A stretch of DNA of 12,591 nucleotides from Bryobacterales bacterium (GCA_003132905.1 PKZC01000365.1:1-12591); one strand, 5' to 3'. Shown: positions 1 through 7,013, numbered from the stretch's first letter. A program made the numbers and translations. The notes: generated by a model not told the origin, from the sequence alone.

Positions 1-1
1 C

Positions 2-154
2 GACGACAAGGGCCGCATCATGGTCGCCATCTGTCACAACATGGACCTCGGCGATGCCTGGGAGCACTCCGATGAGGCGCAATACCCCGAGAAGTTTTCC
101 GGACTTGCGTTTCGCATCGTCCTCAATTACATTACCTACGCGATGACCCACTAG
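2..154 (+). CDS. DUF4159-type protein, C-terminal end (partial)
   Basis: The window opens inside a reading frame that ends at TAG 152-154; 50 residues are visible. The segment contains NMDLGDAWEHSDEAQYPEKF and ends in a hydrophobic stretch finishing YAMTH. I recognise this ending from DUF4159 proteins, which are exported or periplasmic proteins of unknown biochemical role found beside VWA, MoxR and DUF58 genes in Acidobacteria and Planctomycetes. The downstream VWA gene starts 61 bp later on the same strand, which fits an operon. The start, any signal peptide and most of the domain lie outside the window. The family call comes from the C-terminal motif and the neighbours. Confidence 0.75.
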   Translation, partial: DDKGRIMVAICHNMDLGDAWEHSDEAQYPEKFSGLAFRIVLNYITYAMTH

Positions 155-215
155 GCATGAACCGCGCGCGCCTTTTCCAGTCCGCGAGCAGCTCCGAGGC
201 CGATTTCTAGGACAG

Positions 216-2513
216 ATGTTCGAGTTCTTTTTTAAATACCCCCGTCAGGTATATTCGCGCGGCCACTTCGCCCTCTTGGGCGCATGGCCAACGTGGATAC
301 TGGTGCTGCTGATCGTTGCCGCCGCCGTCGTCCTGGCTTGGCTGACTCGCTCTCGCATGGCGGAAGCCGCGCCGGTCATGCGCAGTTGGCGAGCCTGGTT
401 CCTCTGGGGCTTGCAGACACTCCTGGCCGCGCTGGTGCTGGTGCTGCTGTGGCAGCCGGCGATCACCGTCTCCGAGTTGAAGCCGCAACAAAACATCATC
501 GCCGTGCTGGTGGATGACTCTCGCAGCATGGGAATATCCGAGGATGGTTCCACGCGTCAGGCCCAAGCCATTACCGCTCTTCAGAACGGCGTCTTGGCCA
601 GCCTGAATCAAGGCTTTCAAACGCGTCTCTATCGCGTCGACGATGTGCCCGCCCGCATCGACAACCTGAACGATCTGAAACCTACCGCGCCATCTACCCG
701 CATCGGCGACAGCCTCAAGCAATTGAGCGAGGAAACTTCCGACCTGCCCATCGGCGCCGTAGTGCTGCTGAGCGATGGTGACGATAACACCGGCGGTATT
801 AGCGCGGACGCCATCAATGCTCTACGCGCCCGACACATTCCCGTTCACACCGTGGGCTTCGGACGCGAACGCGCCGCTCACGATGTCGAACTCGACGATG
901 CCGTGGTTGCTCCGCGAGCTCTGGCCGATTCGCGCATCGCCGCCAAAATCACTTTCCACCAGCGCGGATATGCCGCGGCGAAGATCAACTTGGCGGTGCG
1001 CGATGTCACCACCGGGCAACCGAAAGTGCTGGCTTCTCGCGCGGTCACGCTGGGTCCGGATGGCAACGTCCAAACCGAAACTTTAATGTTCGATATTGGC
1101 GGCGCGGGCGCCAGAACGCTTCAAATCGCCGCCATTCCACTTGCAGGCGAAGAAAACACCGCGAACAATACCTTGACGCGCGTGGTAAACGTCGGCTCCG
1201 ATCCGCGCCGCATCCTCTACGTTGAGGGCGAACCGCGCTGGGAGTTCAAGTTCATCCGCGAAGCCGAAGAGGGCGACCGCATGGTTCACATCGCCTCGAT
1301 GGTTCGCACCAGTGAAAACAAAATCTACCGCCAGGGTATTTCCGATCCCAAAGAGCTAGCCTCGGGCTTTCCCGCGCGCGCCGAGGATCTGTTTGCTTAT
1401 CAGGGATTGATCATCGGCTCTGTGGAAGCTGGTTATTTCACTCCCGCGCAGCAGGAATTAATCCGCGAATTCGTGGATCGCCGCGGTGGCGGCCTGCTGC
1501 TTCTCGGAGGCCAGTTCTCGCTCGCCGATGGCGGATGGAACGCCTCGAATCTGACCGATCTTTTCCCCACCACTCTGCCCACGCAAGCAGGCACCTTTCA
1601 TCGCGAGGCCGATCCCAGGAACGGTACCACCCATACAACAGCCGAACTGGCGCCCGCCGGCATGGATAGCATTATTACTCGCCTGCTTGACGATCCCGCC
1701 GCCAACGCCGCCAAGTGGAAGACGCTGCCTTACTTGATGGATTACGAAGATCCCGGCACTCCCAAGCCAGGCGCGGCCGTGCTCGCCAACATGATTACGC
1801 CCGAAGGCCGCAAGTTGCCGTTGCTGATTACCGAAAACTTCGGCCGTGGCAAGACCGCGATCATGGCAACCGGCGGCAGTTGGCGTTGGCAGATGAGTCT
1901 GCCGCTTGGCGACACCGCTCACGATTTGTTTTGGCAGCAACTCCTGCGCTGGGTGGTCTCCGATACCCCCGGTCACGTGACGGCTTCGGTCCCCGCTCAG
2001 ATGTTGCTCGATAACGGCGCAGTCACTCTTACTGCCGACGTTCGGGATCAACAGTACAACCCCGCTCCCGACGCGAAAGTAGAAGCTCATATCCTCGGCC
2101 CCAGCGGCGTCAGCGCGCTGGTGGAAATGAGCCCGGTCCCCGATAATCCTGGACAATTTCAAGCGGCATGGTCCGCTCCCAAAACTGGCGCGTATCTTAC
2201 CGAAGTCACCGCCCAACGCAACGCAACGGAATTAGGCCGCGATGTTTTAACCTTTCAGCGCATGGATGGAGTGGCGGAGAATTTCCACACCGAACAAAAT
2301 CGTGACTTGCTGGAACGCCTGGCCACTCAAACCGGCGGTCAATATTGGAAGCCCGCCGACCTCGGCAAACTCGCTAGCGCCATTCCCTATTCCGAAGCCG
2401 GCGTCACCATGCGCGAAACCAAAGATCTGTGGGATCTTCCGCTGGTCTTCCTCGTCTTGCTGCTACTGCGTTTCTCCGAATGGTGGCTGCGCCGCAAGTG
2501 GGGAATCGTTTGA
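216..2513 (+). CDS. VWA / glutamine-amidotransferase-like membrane protein
   Basis: A 765-residue membrane protein. Two hydrophobic segments (about residues 25-43 and 60-80) anchor the N-terminus. A VWA domain follows, with the metal-ion (MIDAS) signature DDSRS at 100-104. From about residue 329 (RRILYVEGEPRWEFK) to about 585 there is a class I glutamine-amidotransferase-like fold (GGGLLLLGG, TGGSWRWQM), and I see no obvious catalytic Cys/His pair. A last membrane segment (LPLVFLVLLLLRFSEWW) lies about 15 residues from the end. The start ATG is preceded by AGGAC 6 nt upstream. Such proteins occur with DUF4159, MoxR, DUF58 and BatA-like proteins and are thought to act in envelope assembly or stress tolerance; the exact role is unknown. 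The next same-strand family member is separated from it by a VapBC module, so the cluster looks interrupted. Confidence 0.88.
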   Translation: MFEFFFKYPRQVYSRGHFALLGAWPTWILVLLIVAAAVVLAWLTRSRMAEAAPVMRSWRAWFLWGLQTLLAALVLVLLWQPAITVSELKPQQNIIAVLVDDSRSMGISEDGSTRQAQAITALQNGVLASLNQGFQTRLYRVDDVPARIDNLNDLKPTAPSTRIGDSLKQLSEETSDLPIGAVVLLSDGDDNTGGISADAINALRARHIPVHTVGFGRERAAHDVELDDAVVAPRALADSRIAAKITFHQRGYAAAKINLAVRDVTTGQPKVLASRAVTLGPDGNVQTETLMFDIGGAGARTLQIAAIPLAGEENTANNTLTRVVNVGSDPRRILYVEGEPRWEFKFIREAEEGDRMVHIASMVRTSENKIYRQGISDPKELASGFPARAEDLFAYQGLIIGSVEAGYFTPAQQELIREFVDRRGGGLLLLGGQFSLADGGWNASNLTDLFPTTLPTQAGTFHREADPRNGTTHTTAELAPAGMDSIITRLLDDPAANAAKWKTLPYLMDYEDPGTPKPGAAVLANMITPEGRKLPLLITENFGRGKTAIMATGGSWRWQMSLPLGDTAHDLFWQQLLRWVVSDTPGHVTASVPAQMLLDNGAVTLTADVRDQQYNPAPDAKVEAHILGPSGVSALVEMSPVPDNPGQFQAAWSAPKTGAYLTEVTAQRNATELGRDVLTFQRMDGVAENFHTEQNRDLLERLATQTGGQYWKPADLGKLASAIPYSEAGVTMRETKDLWDLPLVFLVLLLLRFSEWWLRRKWGIV

Positions 2514-2533
2514 ATGTCTGAAAGAGCCACACA

Positions 2534-2923
2534 TCAAAGGACCGAGGCGATATCGGTCCTCTTAAAATTCTCTCCCTTAAACAAGAGAGGCTCGCCGCTC
2601 GTCTTGGTAAGCGCATAGGCGAAGCAGTCGCCGAAATTCAACCCCGCCGGGTGACGGCCTTTTCCGAAATCATGGAAGGCTTGGCGCGCGATATGCGCCT
2701 GCTCAACCGTGAAGGGCTCGACGACGATGCCTGCGCGGCGGAAAAACATGTCGCACTGGCGAGCGACCTCCGGTCCAGTCTGGCGCTCGATAACGATAGA
2801 AAGCTCCAGAAATGTTCCGCTACTGATGAGACAGCGATCAGCGCCGTGGATGAGCCGGGTATAGGAGTCGGCTTCAGGTTCCCCGAACAGAACCGCGATC
2901 ACCGCGGAGGTGTCCAAAATCAT
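2534..2923 (-). CDS. vapC: VapC-type PIN-domain toxin
   Basis: A 129-residue protein of typical VapC length. PIN ribonucleases of this group cleave tRNA or rRNA using a cluster of acidic residues that bind Mg2+ or Mn2+. The visible residues are D4 (MILDTSAVIA), E40 (TFLELS) and D99 (LNFGDCFAYAL), followed by LLFKGENFKRTDI near the C-terminus, where relatives usually have a second Asp (GDDF); here it reads GEN. The start ATG overlaps the stop of the antitoxin gene by four bases (ATGA), the usual arrangement for coupled antitoxin-toxin genes. It is convergent with the upstream VWA gene: the two stop codons are 20 bp apart. Family assignment is secure; the RNA target cannot be read from the sequence. 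Confidence 0.92.
   Translation of the reverse strand: MILDTSAVIAVLFGEPEADSYTRLIHGADRCLISSGTFLELSIVIERQTGPEVARQCDMFFRRAGIVVEPFTVEQAHIARQAFHDFGKGRHPAGLNFGDCFAYALTKTSGEPLLFKGENFKRTDIASVL
2538..2560. terminator. Hairpin between convergent VWA and vapC genes
   Basis: AGGACCGA at 2538-2545 pairs perfectly with TCGGTCCT at 2553-2560 around a 7-nt loop. It lies just after the VWA stop codon and inside the last codons of vapC. The plus-strand sequence after it (CTTAAAATTC) is only weakly T-rich, so it may be a poor intrinsic terminator or just an mRNA 3'-end hairpin. Confidence 0.35.
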
Positions 2924-3192
2924 TTTGGCAAGCCGTGTTCGTCGTAGAGGAGTTCGGCATGATCCAAATAGGGACGTTTGACGTGAGCTGCTGCTCGCTC
3001 GGCGATCGCGCGCAGTTCTTCAACGGAGGCCTTATTACGGCGGCGCTGAAGTCGCTCGTACCGTTCCCGCAGCGCTTCCGTGACGGCTCGAGTCATGGTT
3101 TCTCCGGTTTCCCGCGCAATTGCCTCGGCAAGCCTATGGGCGTCCGGATCCTTCACGTTGAGATTCACGGCTTTTCTTGCTTTCTTTACCAC
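2920..3192 (-). CDS. vapB: VapB-type antitoxin
   Basis: A 90-residue basic protein beginning with GTG. The N-terminal half (KAVNLNVKDPDAHRLAEAIA, then a MTRAVTEALRERYERL helix) has the strand-helix-helix pattern of ribbon-helix-helix VapB/PSK-type antitoxins, which bind DNA as dimers and repress their own operon. The C-terminal half (from about residue 55 to HAELLYDEHGLPK) would be the toxin-neutralising tail. A purine-rich ribosome site (GAAAGG on the minus strand, about 6 nt before GTG) supports the start. The stop overlaps the vapC start. An 11-bp direct repeat spaced by exactly 20 bp covers the ribosome-binding and start region and may be the binding site for autoregulation. Confidence 0.88.
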   Translation of the reverse strand: MVKKARKAVNLNVKDPDAHRLAEAIARETGETMTRAVTEALRERYERLQRRRNKASVEELRAIAERAAAHVKRPYLDHAELLYDEHGLPK

Positions 3193-3210
3193 GGTCTGCC
3201 TTTCTTTACC
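3180..3210. repeat. 11-bp direct repeat at the vapB start, possible operator
   Basis: CTTTCTTTACC occurs at 3180-3190 and again at 3200-3210, a period of exactly 20 bp (about two helical turns). The first copy covers the GTG start of vapB and the second its ribosome-binding site. Ribbon-helix-helix antitoxins often bind spaced repeats around their own start, so this is a candidate operator. It could also be chance, because purine-rich ribosome sites and Lys codons share the same bases. Confidence 0.35.
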
Positions 3211-3285
3211 TTACTCCCCCGTACCCATTGATTGCAAGGAGTTGCTGGTGCCATAGCAAGGTCCACTCCAAAAGCATGCAATAGC

Positions 3286-3351
3286 GTGAATACTCTGCTG
3301 CTGCATAAAGGCTGGACTCGGAGTGGGTTCAAGAAGGGCGATCAGGTTGCC
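3286..3351 (+). pseudogene. Possible scrap of a DUF6152-like gene
   Basis: Reading plus-strand codons through this stretch gives NTLLLHKGWTRSGFKKGDQV. This resembles the 'SPNxLxxxGWTRxxLKxGDxV' core that I recall from DUF6152-type secreted proteins common in Acidobacteria. The similarity stops after GDQV, where the continuation expected in that family is absent, and no plausible full-length frame surrounds it. It would be a relic left where the cluster was rearranged. The match is short and judged by eye, so confidence is low. Confidence 0.25.
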
Positions 3352-3520
3352 AAGGAGCCAATTTTGGTTCTAGCTTTCGCGGATAACCTCCCAATAAAGT
3401 CGTCTCACTTGCGAGTCAGATCCAGCACCAGATCGTTGCACACATGTTCGTGAATCTACCACCTTCACAATGAAAGGCGCGCGCGACAAAGGCGCACGAC
3501 GGCGATGCCGCAAAGTCGCT

Positions 3521-3526
3521 TATAAT
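3521..3526 (+). promoter_or_regulatory. TATAAT -10 box before the BatA-like gene
   Basis: A perfect TATAAT lies 20 bp before the ATG at 3547. No good -35 hexamer is visible 16-18 bp upstream. Transcription would start near 3533, leaving a leader of about 14 nt. The box suggests the BatA-like gene has its own promoter now that it is cut off from the upstream VWA gene by the inverted VapBC pair. Confidence 0.45.
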
Positions 3527-3546
3527 CGGAGTTCTTTCGGCATTGA

Positions 3547-5574
3547 ATGGGACTCTTCGCCCCCTGGTTCCTCGTCGCTCTGGCCGGCCTCACGCTTCCG
3601 CTCTATCTGCATCTACTGAAGAAGCTCAAATCAACACCCAAGCCCGTAAGCTCCTTGATGTTTTACGAAGCGCGCACGCAGGCCTCCACACATCATCGCC
3701 GTCTCAAGTATCTCCTGCTGCTCTCGCTGCGCCTGCTGTGGCTCGTGCTCTTGATTCTCGCCTTCGCCAATCCATTCTTCAATCGCAACGCCACGGCTTT
3801 CGCCAGCAATCGGCTGGTGTTGCTAGTGGTGGACAATTCTTTCAGCATGCGCGCGGGAACTCGCTTGGCCGATGCCAAGGACGCCGCCATCAGCGTGCTG
3901 TCTGGAAAGGGAGCCGCACGCGCCCAAGTAGCCGCGTTTGGATCGCAACTGCGCTTCATGACGCAACCGATCGAAGATCAACCGGCCTTGCGTGTCGCTG
4001 TGCAGGCCATTCAGCCTGGCGATGGCCACGGCAATTTCGGCGAACTCGCGCGCGCCGTGCGTGCCCTGGCCGAATCCGTCCACACTCCCATCGAGCTTCA
4101 CCTATTCAGCGACATGCAGCGTGGCCAATTGGCTGCCACTTTCTCCGACATGGCGCTGCCCCCGACCGTCCAACTAGTCACCCATGCCGTGATTACCAAA
4201 CCCCAGCCTAACTGGACCGTCGAATCGGTGGATGCGCCCGGACAAGTCTGGGGCAAGGACGCCAAGCCCGTCCACGTACAAGCCGTGATTGCCGGCTACC
4301 TCACTCTAGCCGCGCAACGCAGCGTGTCGCTGGTAGTAAATGGCAAGACCATCGCCGCCAAAACCGTTTCAGTTCCCGCCAACGGACGCGCCACCGTCGA
4401 TTTCCCCGCGCTCGAAGTCCCCTACGGCTTCAGCCGCTGCGAGGTCAAGATCGATTCCGCCGATGCGCTCCCGGCCGACGATCTCCGCCGCTTTGCCGTC
4501 CAGCGCTCCGATCCGCAGAAGGTGTTGCTGATTCATAATTACGGCGACAATCGTTCGCCCCTCTACGTCGGCGCCGCGCTCTCTTCGGCCGCACAATCGG
4601 CCTTCACTCTTGAGTCCATCAACGTTAACGAGGCCGCCGATCGCAAACCGTCCAATTACGCATTCATCGTTCTGTCCGATTTAAACGCGCTGCCTTCGCT
4701 GCTCGAGAATTCGCTCACTCAATATGTCCGCTCGGGCGGCAGCCTCCTCATCGCCGCTGGCACCTCCGCGGGCGGACGTTCGCAGATTCCCATTTTCGGC
4801 GCGCATATCATCGAAGCCCGCGACTACAACCGCATTCCCAATCGATACATGGCCGTTGGCTCCAGTGACTCGTCTTATCCCGCCGTCGCCAAAGCCAGTG
4901 GCTGGACAGGCGTGAAGTTTTTCTACGCGCTCAATGTCGATCCCGGCGCTGGTCCCGATGCCGCGCGTGTGATAGTTCGCTTGGCCGATCAGACGCCGCT
5001 GCTGCTCGAAAAGCGCATCGGGGAAGGCCGCGTGGTGCTGCTCACCTCCGGGCTCGACAACCTCACCAACGATTTCCCGCTGAATCCGGCTTTCGTTCCG
5101 TTCATCGAACAGACCGCGCGCTATCTCGCAGGCAGCGAACGTCAGGGGGGCGCGCGCCCCGTGGATGCTTTCCTCGAACTGCGCAATGCCAGGGAACAAG
5201 GCCAGAGCGTCGAGGTCACCGATCCCGACGGGAAGCGTCCGCTTACGCTCGGTCAGGCCGCCTCCGCGCAGTCGTTCCAACTCACCCAGGCCGGCTATTA
5301 TCAGCTCCGCCTCGCCAATGGCCGCCAGGACGAAGTCGGCGTCAATCCCGATCCCAGGGAGTCGAACCTCGACGTGATCCCCGACGATGTTCTCGCGTTG
5401 TGGCGCGGCAGCAAGGGCAACCAATCTTCGCAAGTTGCGTCAGCGTCAGGCCCGGCAGCCCCCAGCAAAACGCCCGAAACCTTTTGGTGGTACGTCATGC
5501 TTCTGGTGCTCGCCGCTGCTCTGGCCGAATCAGCCGTCGCCTCCCACCACCTGGACACCGAGCGCGAAGAATGA
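3547..5574 (+). CDS. BatA N-terminal domain / VWA membrane protein
   Basis: A 675-residue membrane protein. Residues 1-79 form the BatA N-terminal region: a first membrane segment (GLFAPWFLVALAGLTLPLYL), a basic loop (LHLLKKLKSTPKPVSSLMFY) and a second membrane segment (about 54-75). A VWA domain follows, with MIDAS residues DNSFS at 96-100. The middle (about 325-520; VLLIHNYGDN, GGSLLIAAG, VVLLTSGLDN) looks like the same amidotransferase-like fold as in the upstream VWA gene, and a last membrane segment lies near residues 647-665. BatA-like proteins are linked to aerotolerance and envelope stress, usually together with a MoxR ATPase and DUF58 protein; the exact function is unknown. There is no good ribosome site, and the leader from the TATAAT box would be short. 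It ends 30 bp before a hairpin terminator. Confidence 0.87.
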   Translation: MGLFAPWFLVALAGLTLPLYLHLLKKLKSTPKPVSSLMFYEARTQASTHHRRLKYLLLLSLRLLWLVLLILAFANPFFNRNATAFASNRLVLLVVDNSFSMRAGTRLADAKDAAISVLSGKGAARAQVAAFGSQLRFMTQPIEDQPALRVAVQAIQPGDGHGNFGELARAVRALAESVHTPIELHLFSDMQRGQLAATFSDMALPPTVQLVTHAVITKPQPNWTVESVDAPGQVWGKDAKPVHVQAVIAGYLTLAAQRSVSLVVNGKTIAAKTVSVPANGRATVDFPALEVPYGFSRCEVKIDSADALPADDLRRFAVQRSDPQKVLLIHNYGDNRSPLYVGAALSSAAQSAFTLESINVNEAADRKPSNYAFIVLSDLNALPSLLENSLTQYVRSGGSLLIAAGTSAGGRSQIPIFGAHIIEARDYNRIPNRYMAVGSSDSSYPAVAKASGWTGVKFFYALNVDPGAGPDAARVIVRLADQTPLLLEKRIGEGRVVLLTSGLDNLTNDFPLNPAFVPFIEQTARYLAGSERQGGARPVDAFLELRNAREQGQSVEVTDPDGKRPLTLGQAASAQSFQLTQAGYYQLRLANGRQDEVGVNPDPRESNLDVIPDDVLALWRGSKGNQSSQVASASGPAAPSKTPETFWWYVMLLVLAAALAESAVASHHLDTEREE

Positions 5575-5603
5575 ATCTCTCTAAGAAGCATGATCCCTAA
5601 AAC

Positions 5604-5643
5604 GTAAAAACCCTCCCACGCTGCCGCAGGAGGGTGCTTTTAC
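5604..5643. terminator. Bidirectional intrinsic terminator
   Basis: ACCCTCC (5610-5616) pairs with GGAGGGT (5629-5635) around a 12-nt loop. Flanking GTAAAA and TTTTAC can extend the stem across a two-base GC bulge. A/T runs on both sides make it usable in both directions. It sits between two convergent genes, the BatA-like gene (plus) and the small Lys/Gln-rich gene (minus). Confidence 0.8.
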
Positions 5644-5669
5644 GGACTAATTGGTTTGAGCAGATGAGA

Positions 5670-5822
5670 CTAGCGGGTTAACCGAGTCTCGGGATGCTCC
5701 TGTTCATGAGGCTTTCGGTAGTCATGAAGAATGCTAGGATTATCTTCCCGCGTCTTCTGTCCTTGCTTCTGTTGGGTCTTCTGGTGCTGACCCTTCTGGT
5801 TCTGCTTATTTTTCGTGTTCAT
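5670..5822 (-). CDS. Small Lys/Gln-rich hydrophilic protein (50 aa)
   Basis: I do not recognise a family. The 50-residue product is strikingly hydrophilic: residues 1-24 are almost entirely Asn, Lys, Gln, Gly, His and Thr (NTKNKQNQKGQHQKTQQKQG), followed by a charged tail (ILHDYRKPHEQEHPETRLTR). There is no signal peptide or membrane segment, and the chain is probably disordered. I chose the internal ATG (5820-5822) over a longer frame reaching 5921 because a strong AGGAG lies 10 nt upstream of it, and the extra 33 residues show no protein-like pattern. The gene faces the BatA-like gene and shares its hairpin terminator. It is divergent from the two-gene module starting at 5968. Function unknown; a nucleic-acid-binding or stress-related disordered protein is possible but speculative. 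Confidence 0.6.
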   Translation of the reverse strand: MNTKNKQNQKGQHQKTQQKQGQKTREDNPSILHDYRKPHEQEHPETRLTR

Positions 5823-5955
5823 ACGTGGAACACTCCTTTCAGTCAATAAATACCACAAACCAGAGCCCATGTCGCCCGGGGGAGCGCAGATAGCTATATC
5901 GACTGGGCCGGTTGTGAACAACGACTACATTCCTGGTGTTGAGGTGATCAGGCGC

Positions 5956-5961
5956 TAAAAT
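5956..5961 (+). promoter_or_regulatory. TAAAAT -10-like box, possibly giving a leaderless mRNA
   Basis: TAAAAT ends 6 nt before the ATG at 5968, so a transcript starting at the usual distance would begin at or within 1-2 nt of the start codon. No ribosome-binding site precedes that ATG. The -35 region is poor, so the promoter is tentative. Confidence 0.35.
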
Positions 5962-5967
5962 GAATCT

Positions 5968-6192
5968 ATGAAGATGTTTCGCCTCCCGACAGCAGAACAA
6001 GTGGCGCGGGCGGAAGATTGTCTGCTCCATCCGGCGCGCGGGAGCCGAATCGAAGCAGCCAAGAACTATGGCATAGATTTGACACTGCTCGTTGAGCAGT
6101 TGCGGCTAACGCCGTCCGAACGGGCGCGAAAACTCGAACTCACGTCAATGGCGCTGGAACAAGTGCGCGGAGCCGCGCGCCGCCGTTCCTAA
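5968..6192 (+). CDS. Small helical protein paired with a nucleotidyltransferase
   Basis: A 74-residue protein of unknown family, predicted mostly alpha-helical and basic at the end (EQVRGAARRRS). The motif LTPSERARKLELTSMALEQV resembles the short helical proteins often encoded just ahead of minimal nucleotidyltransferases, where they may act as partner or antitoxin. Its stop codon shares one base with the start of the nucleotidyltransferase gene (TAATG), so the two are almost certainly translated together. An alternative start (ATG at 5974) would remove two residues. No ribosome site is visible and the promoter-like TAAAAT suggests a leaderless start. The partner role is inferred from gene order and this pattern. 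Confidence 0.65.
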   Translation: MKMFRLPTAEQVARAEDCLLHPARGSRIEAAKNYGIDLTLLVEQLRLTPSERARKLELTSMALEQVRGAARRRS

Positions 6193-6668
6193 TGCAATTC
6201 GAGAAAGCGGTCCAAGCACTGTGCGATGCAAGCGTCGATTTCGTTGTAATCGGTGGCCTCGCAGCTACGCTCCACGGTAGCGCGCAAGTGACCTATCATT
6301 TGGACATTTGCTATTCCCGAGCCACCGCCAACCTGCGCCGGCTCATCCAAGCACTCGCTCCATTTCATCCAAGGCCGCGAGGACTTCCCGGCGGCCTTCC
6401 TTTCGTTTGGGATGAAGTGACCCTGCACAACGGAACGGTGTTCACCCTTCAGACTGACATCGGTGAAATCGATCTCCTGGCAGAGGTCACGGGTCTGGGA
6501 GCCTTTGCCGACGTGAAACAACACTCGATAACGGTGGAAGCATTCGAACGCCACATCGAGACGCTCGATCTCCCAGGACTTATCCGCTCAAAACGGGCAC
6601 TATGCCGAGCGAAGGATTTAACCGCTCTTGCCGAACTCGAGAGCATCCTCGAAGCTGGCGAACCATAA
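6192..6668 (+). CDS. Minimal nucleotidyltransferase-fold protein, altered active site
   Basis: A 158-residue protein of the polymerase-beta-type nucleotidyltransferase superfamily (MNT/AbiEii-like group). The nucleotide-binding GG is at 21-22 (VVIGGLAATLHGS). The acidic pair, normally DxD in 'TYDLDI', reads H36-L37-D38 (TYHLDICYSR). A third acidic position is supplied by GEIDLL (D94). The rest (FVWDEVTLHNGTVFTLQTDI, then a helical end with KDLTALAELE) follows the family pattern I recall. Members modify RNA or protein by adding nucleotides; some are toxins neutralised by a partner. The Asp-to-His change needs one base (GAT to CAT) and could reduce or abolish catalysis. It is coupled by overlap to the small helical protein upstream. 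Confidence 0.82.
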   Translation: MQFEKAVQALCDASVDFVVIGGLAATLHGSAQVTYHLDICYSRATANLRRLIQALAPFHPRPRGLPGGLPFVWDEVTLHNGTVFTLQTDIGEIDLLAEVTGLGAFADVKQHSITVEAFERHIETLDLPGLIRSKRALCRAKDLTALAELESILEAGEP

Positions 6669-6902
6669 GCTCTTGTCGATATCTGCTTTCTCGAAAAAGA
6701 CGAAGTCGACCGTGCCGTCCTGCGGGAAGGCGATATCGCACAACCCGTTCCTAGAAACCAATAACCTTGGAGCAGTTTCTTCCCAAAACTCGCGCCGTCG
6801 ATGGCGGCCTTCACAAGCGCCGGATCGCCCATCCTTCCGATTCCTTTTGCACGGCCTTGCCGAATTGCGAAGATGGCTAGACACAAATGGCCTCAAGTGC
6901 AC
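6618..6902 (-). pseudogene. Possible frameshifted remnant gene
   Basis: On the minus strand one frame reads MGDPALVKAAIDGASFGKKL and another continues NGLCDIAFPQDGTVDFVFFE and KADIDKSLWFASFEDALEFG. Both look more protein-like than random and favour G or C at third codon positions, as if one gene had been split by a frameshift near 6735-6760. I recognise no family. The 3' end overlaps the last 51 bp of the nucleotidyltransferase gene, where the signal may be a shadow of that gene. Confidence 0.25.
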
Positions 6903-7013
6903 AACGTCAGATTAAAGCAATGGACAATACATTCTTTTTCATTGTGTGAGAAAGGTGAGATGGCGGGGCTACTGTGCGGCATGCACAATGACTAGAGGTG
7001 ATATTCTGGCAAG
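6669..7013. other. Gene-poor gap after the nucleotidyltransferase
   Basis: 345 bp with no confident gene. The first 230 bp carry minus-strand coding character in two frames (see the possible pseudogene). The last 100 bp are relatively AT-rich, with inverted CATTGTG/CACAATG sequences about 40 bp apart (6940-6946 and 6984-6990), and precede the next plus-strand gene pair. A clear promoter could not be identified. Confidence 0.5.

Larger units (their letters stand above)
3193..3546. other. Gene-poor gap between vapB and the BatA-like gene
   Basis: 354 bp without an intact gene. It holds the upstream region of vapB (minus strand), a stretch at about 3286-3350 that may be a scrap of an old gene (see the pseudogene entry), an imperfect tandem repeat (AAAGGCGC...GCGAC units around 3473-3500), and a TATAAT box just before the BatA-like gene. 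I see no tRNA, transposase remnant or convincing terminator here. Confidence 0.6.

Noticed and set aside
1458..2216. Long minus-strand open frame (252 codons).
   Set aside because: It lies opposite the well-supported VWA gene and has no motif; it is a product of high GC. The same holds for minus-strand frames at 4681-5433, 7703-8326 and 11288-12025.
3543..4211. Plus-strand frame of 222 codons overlapping the BatA-like gene.
   Set aside because: Low-complexity Arg/Ser-rich translation without domains; a shadow of the BatA-like gene frame.
6940..6990. Inverted CATTGTG / CACAATG as an operator for the gene pair at 7014.
   Set aside because: Seven-base arms about 40 bp apart can arise by chance; no promoter elements line up with them.
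6960..6995. Eleven-codon open frame starting at ATG 6960 as a leader peptide.
   Set aside because: The AAAGGTG sits too close to the ATG, and there is no attenuator-like structure after it.
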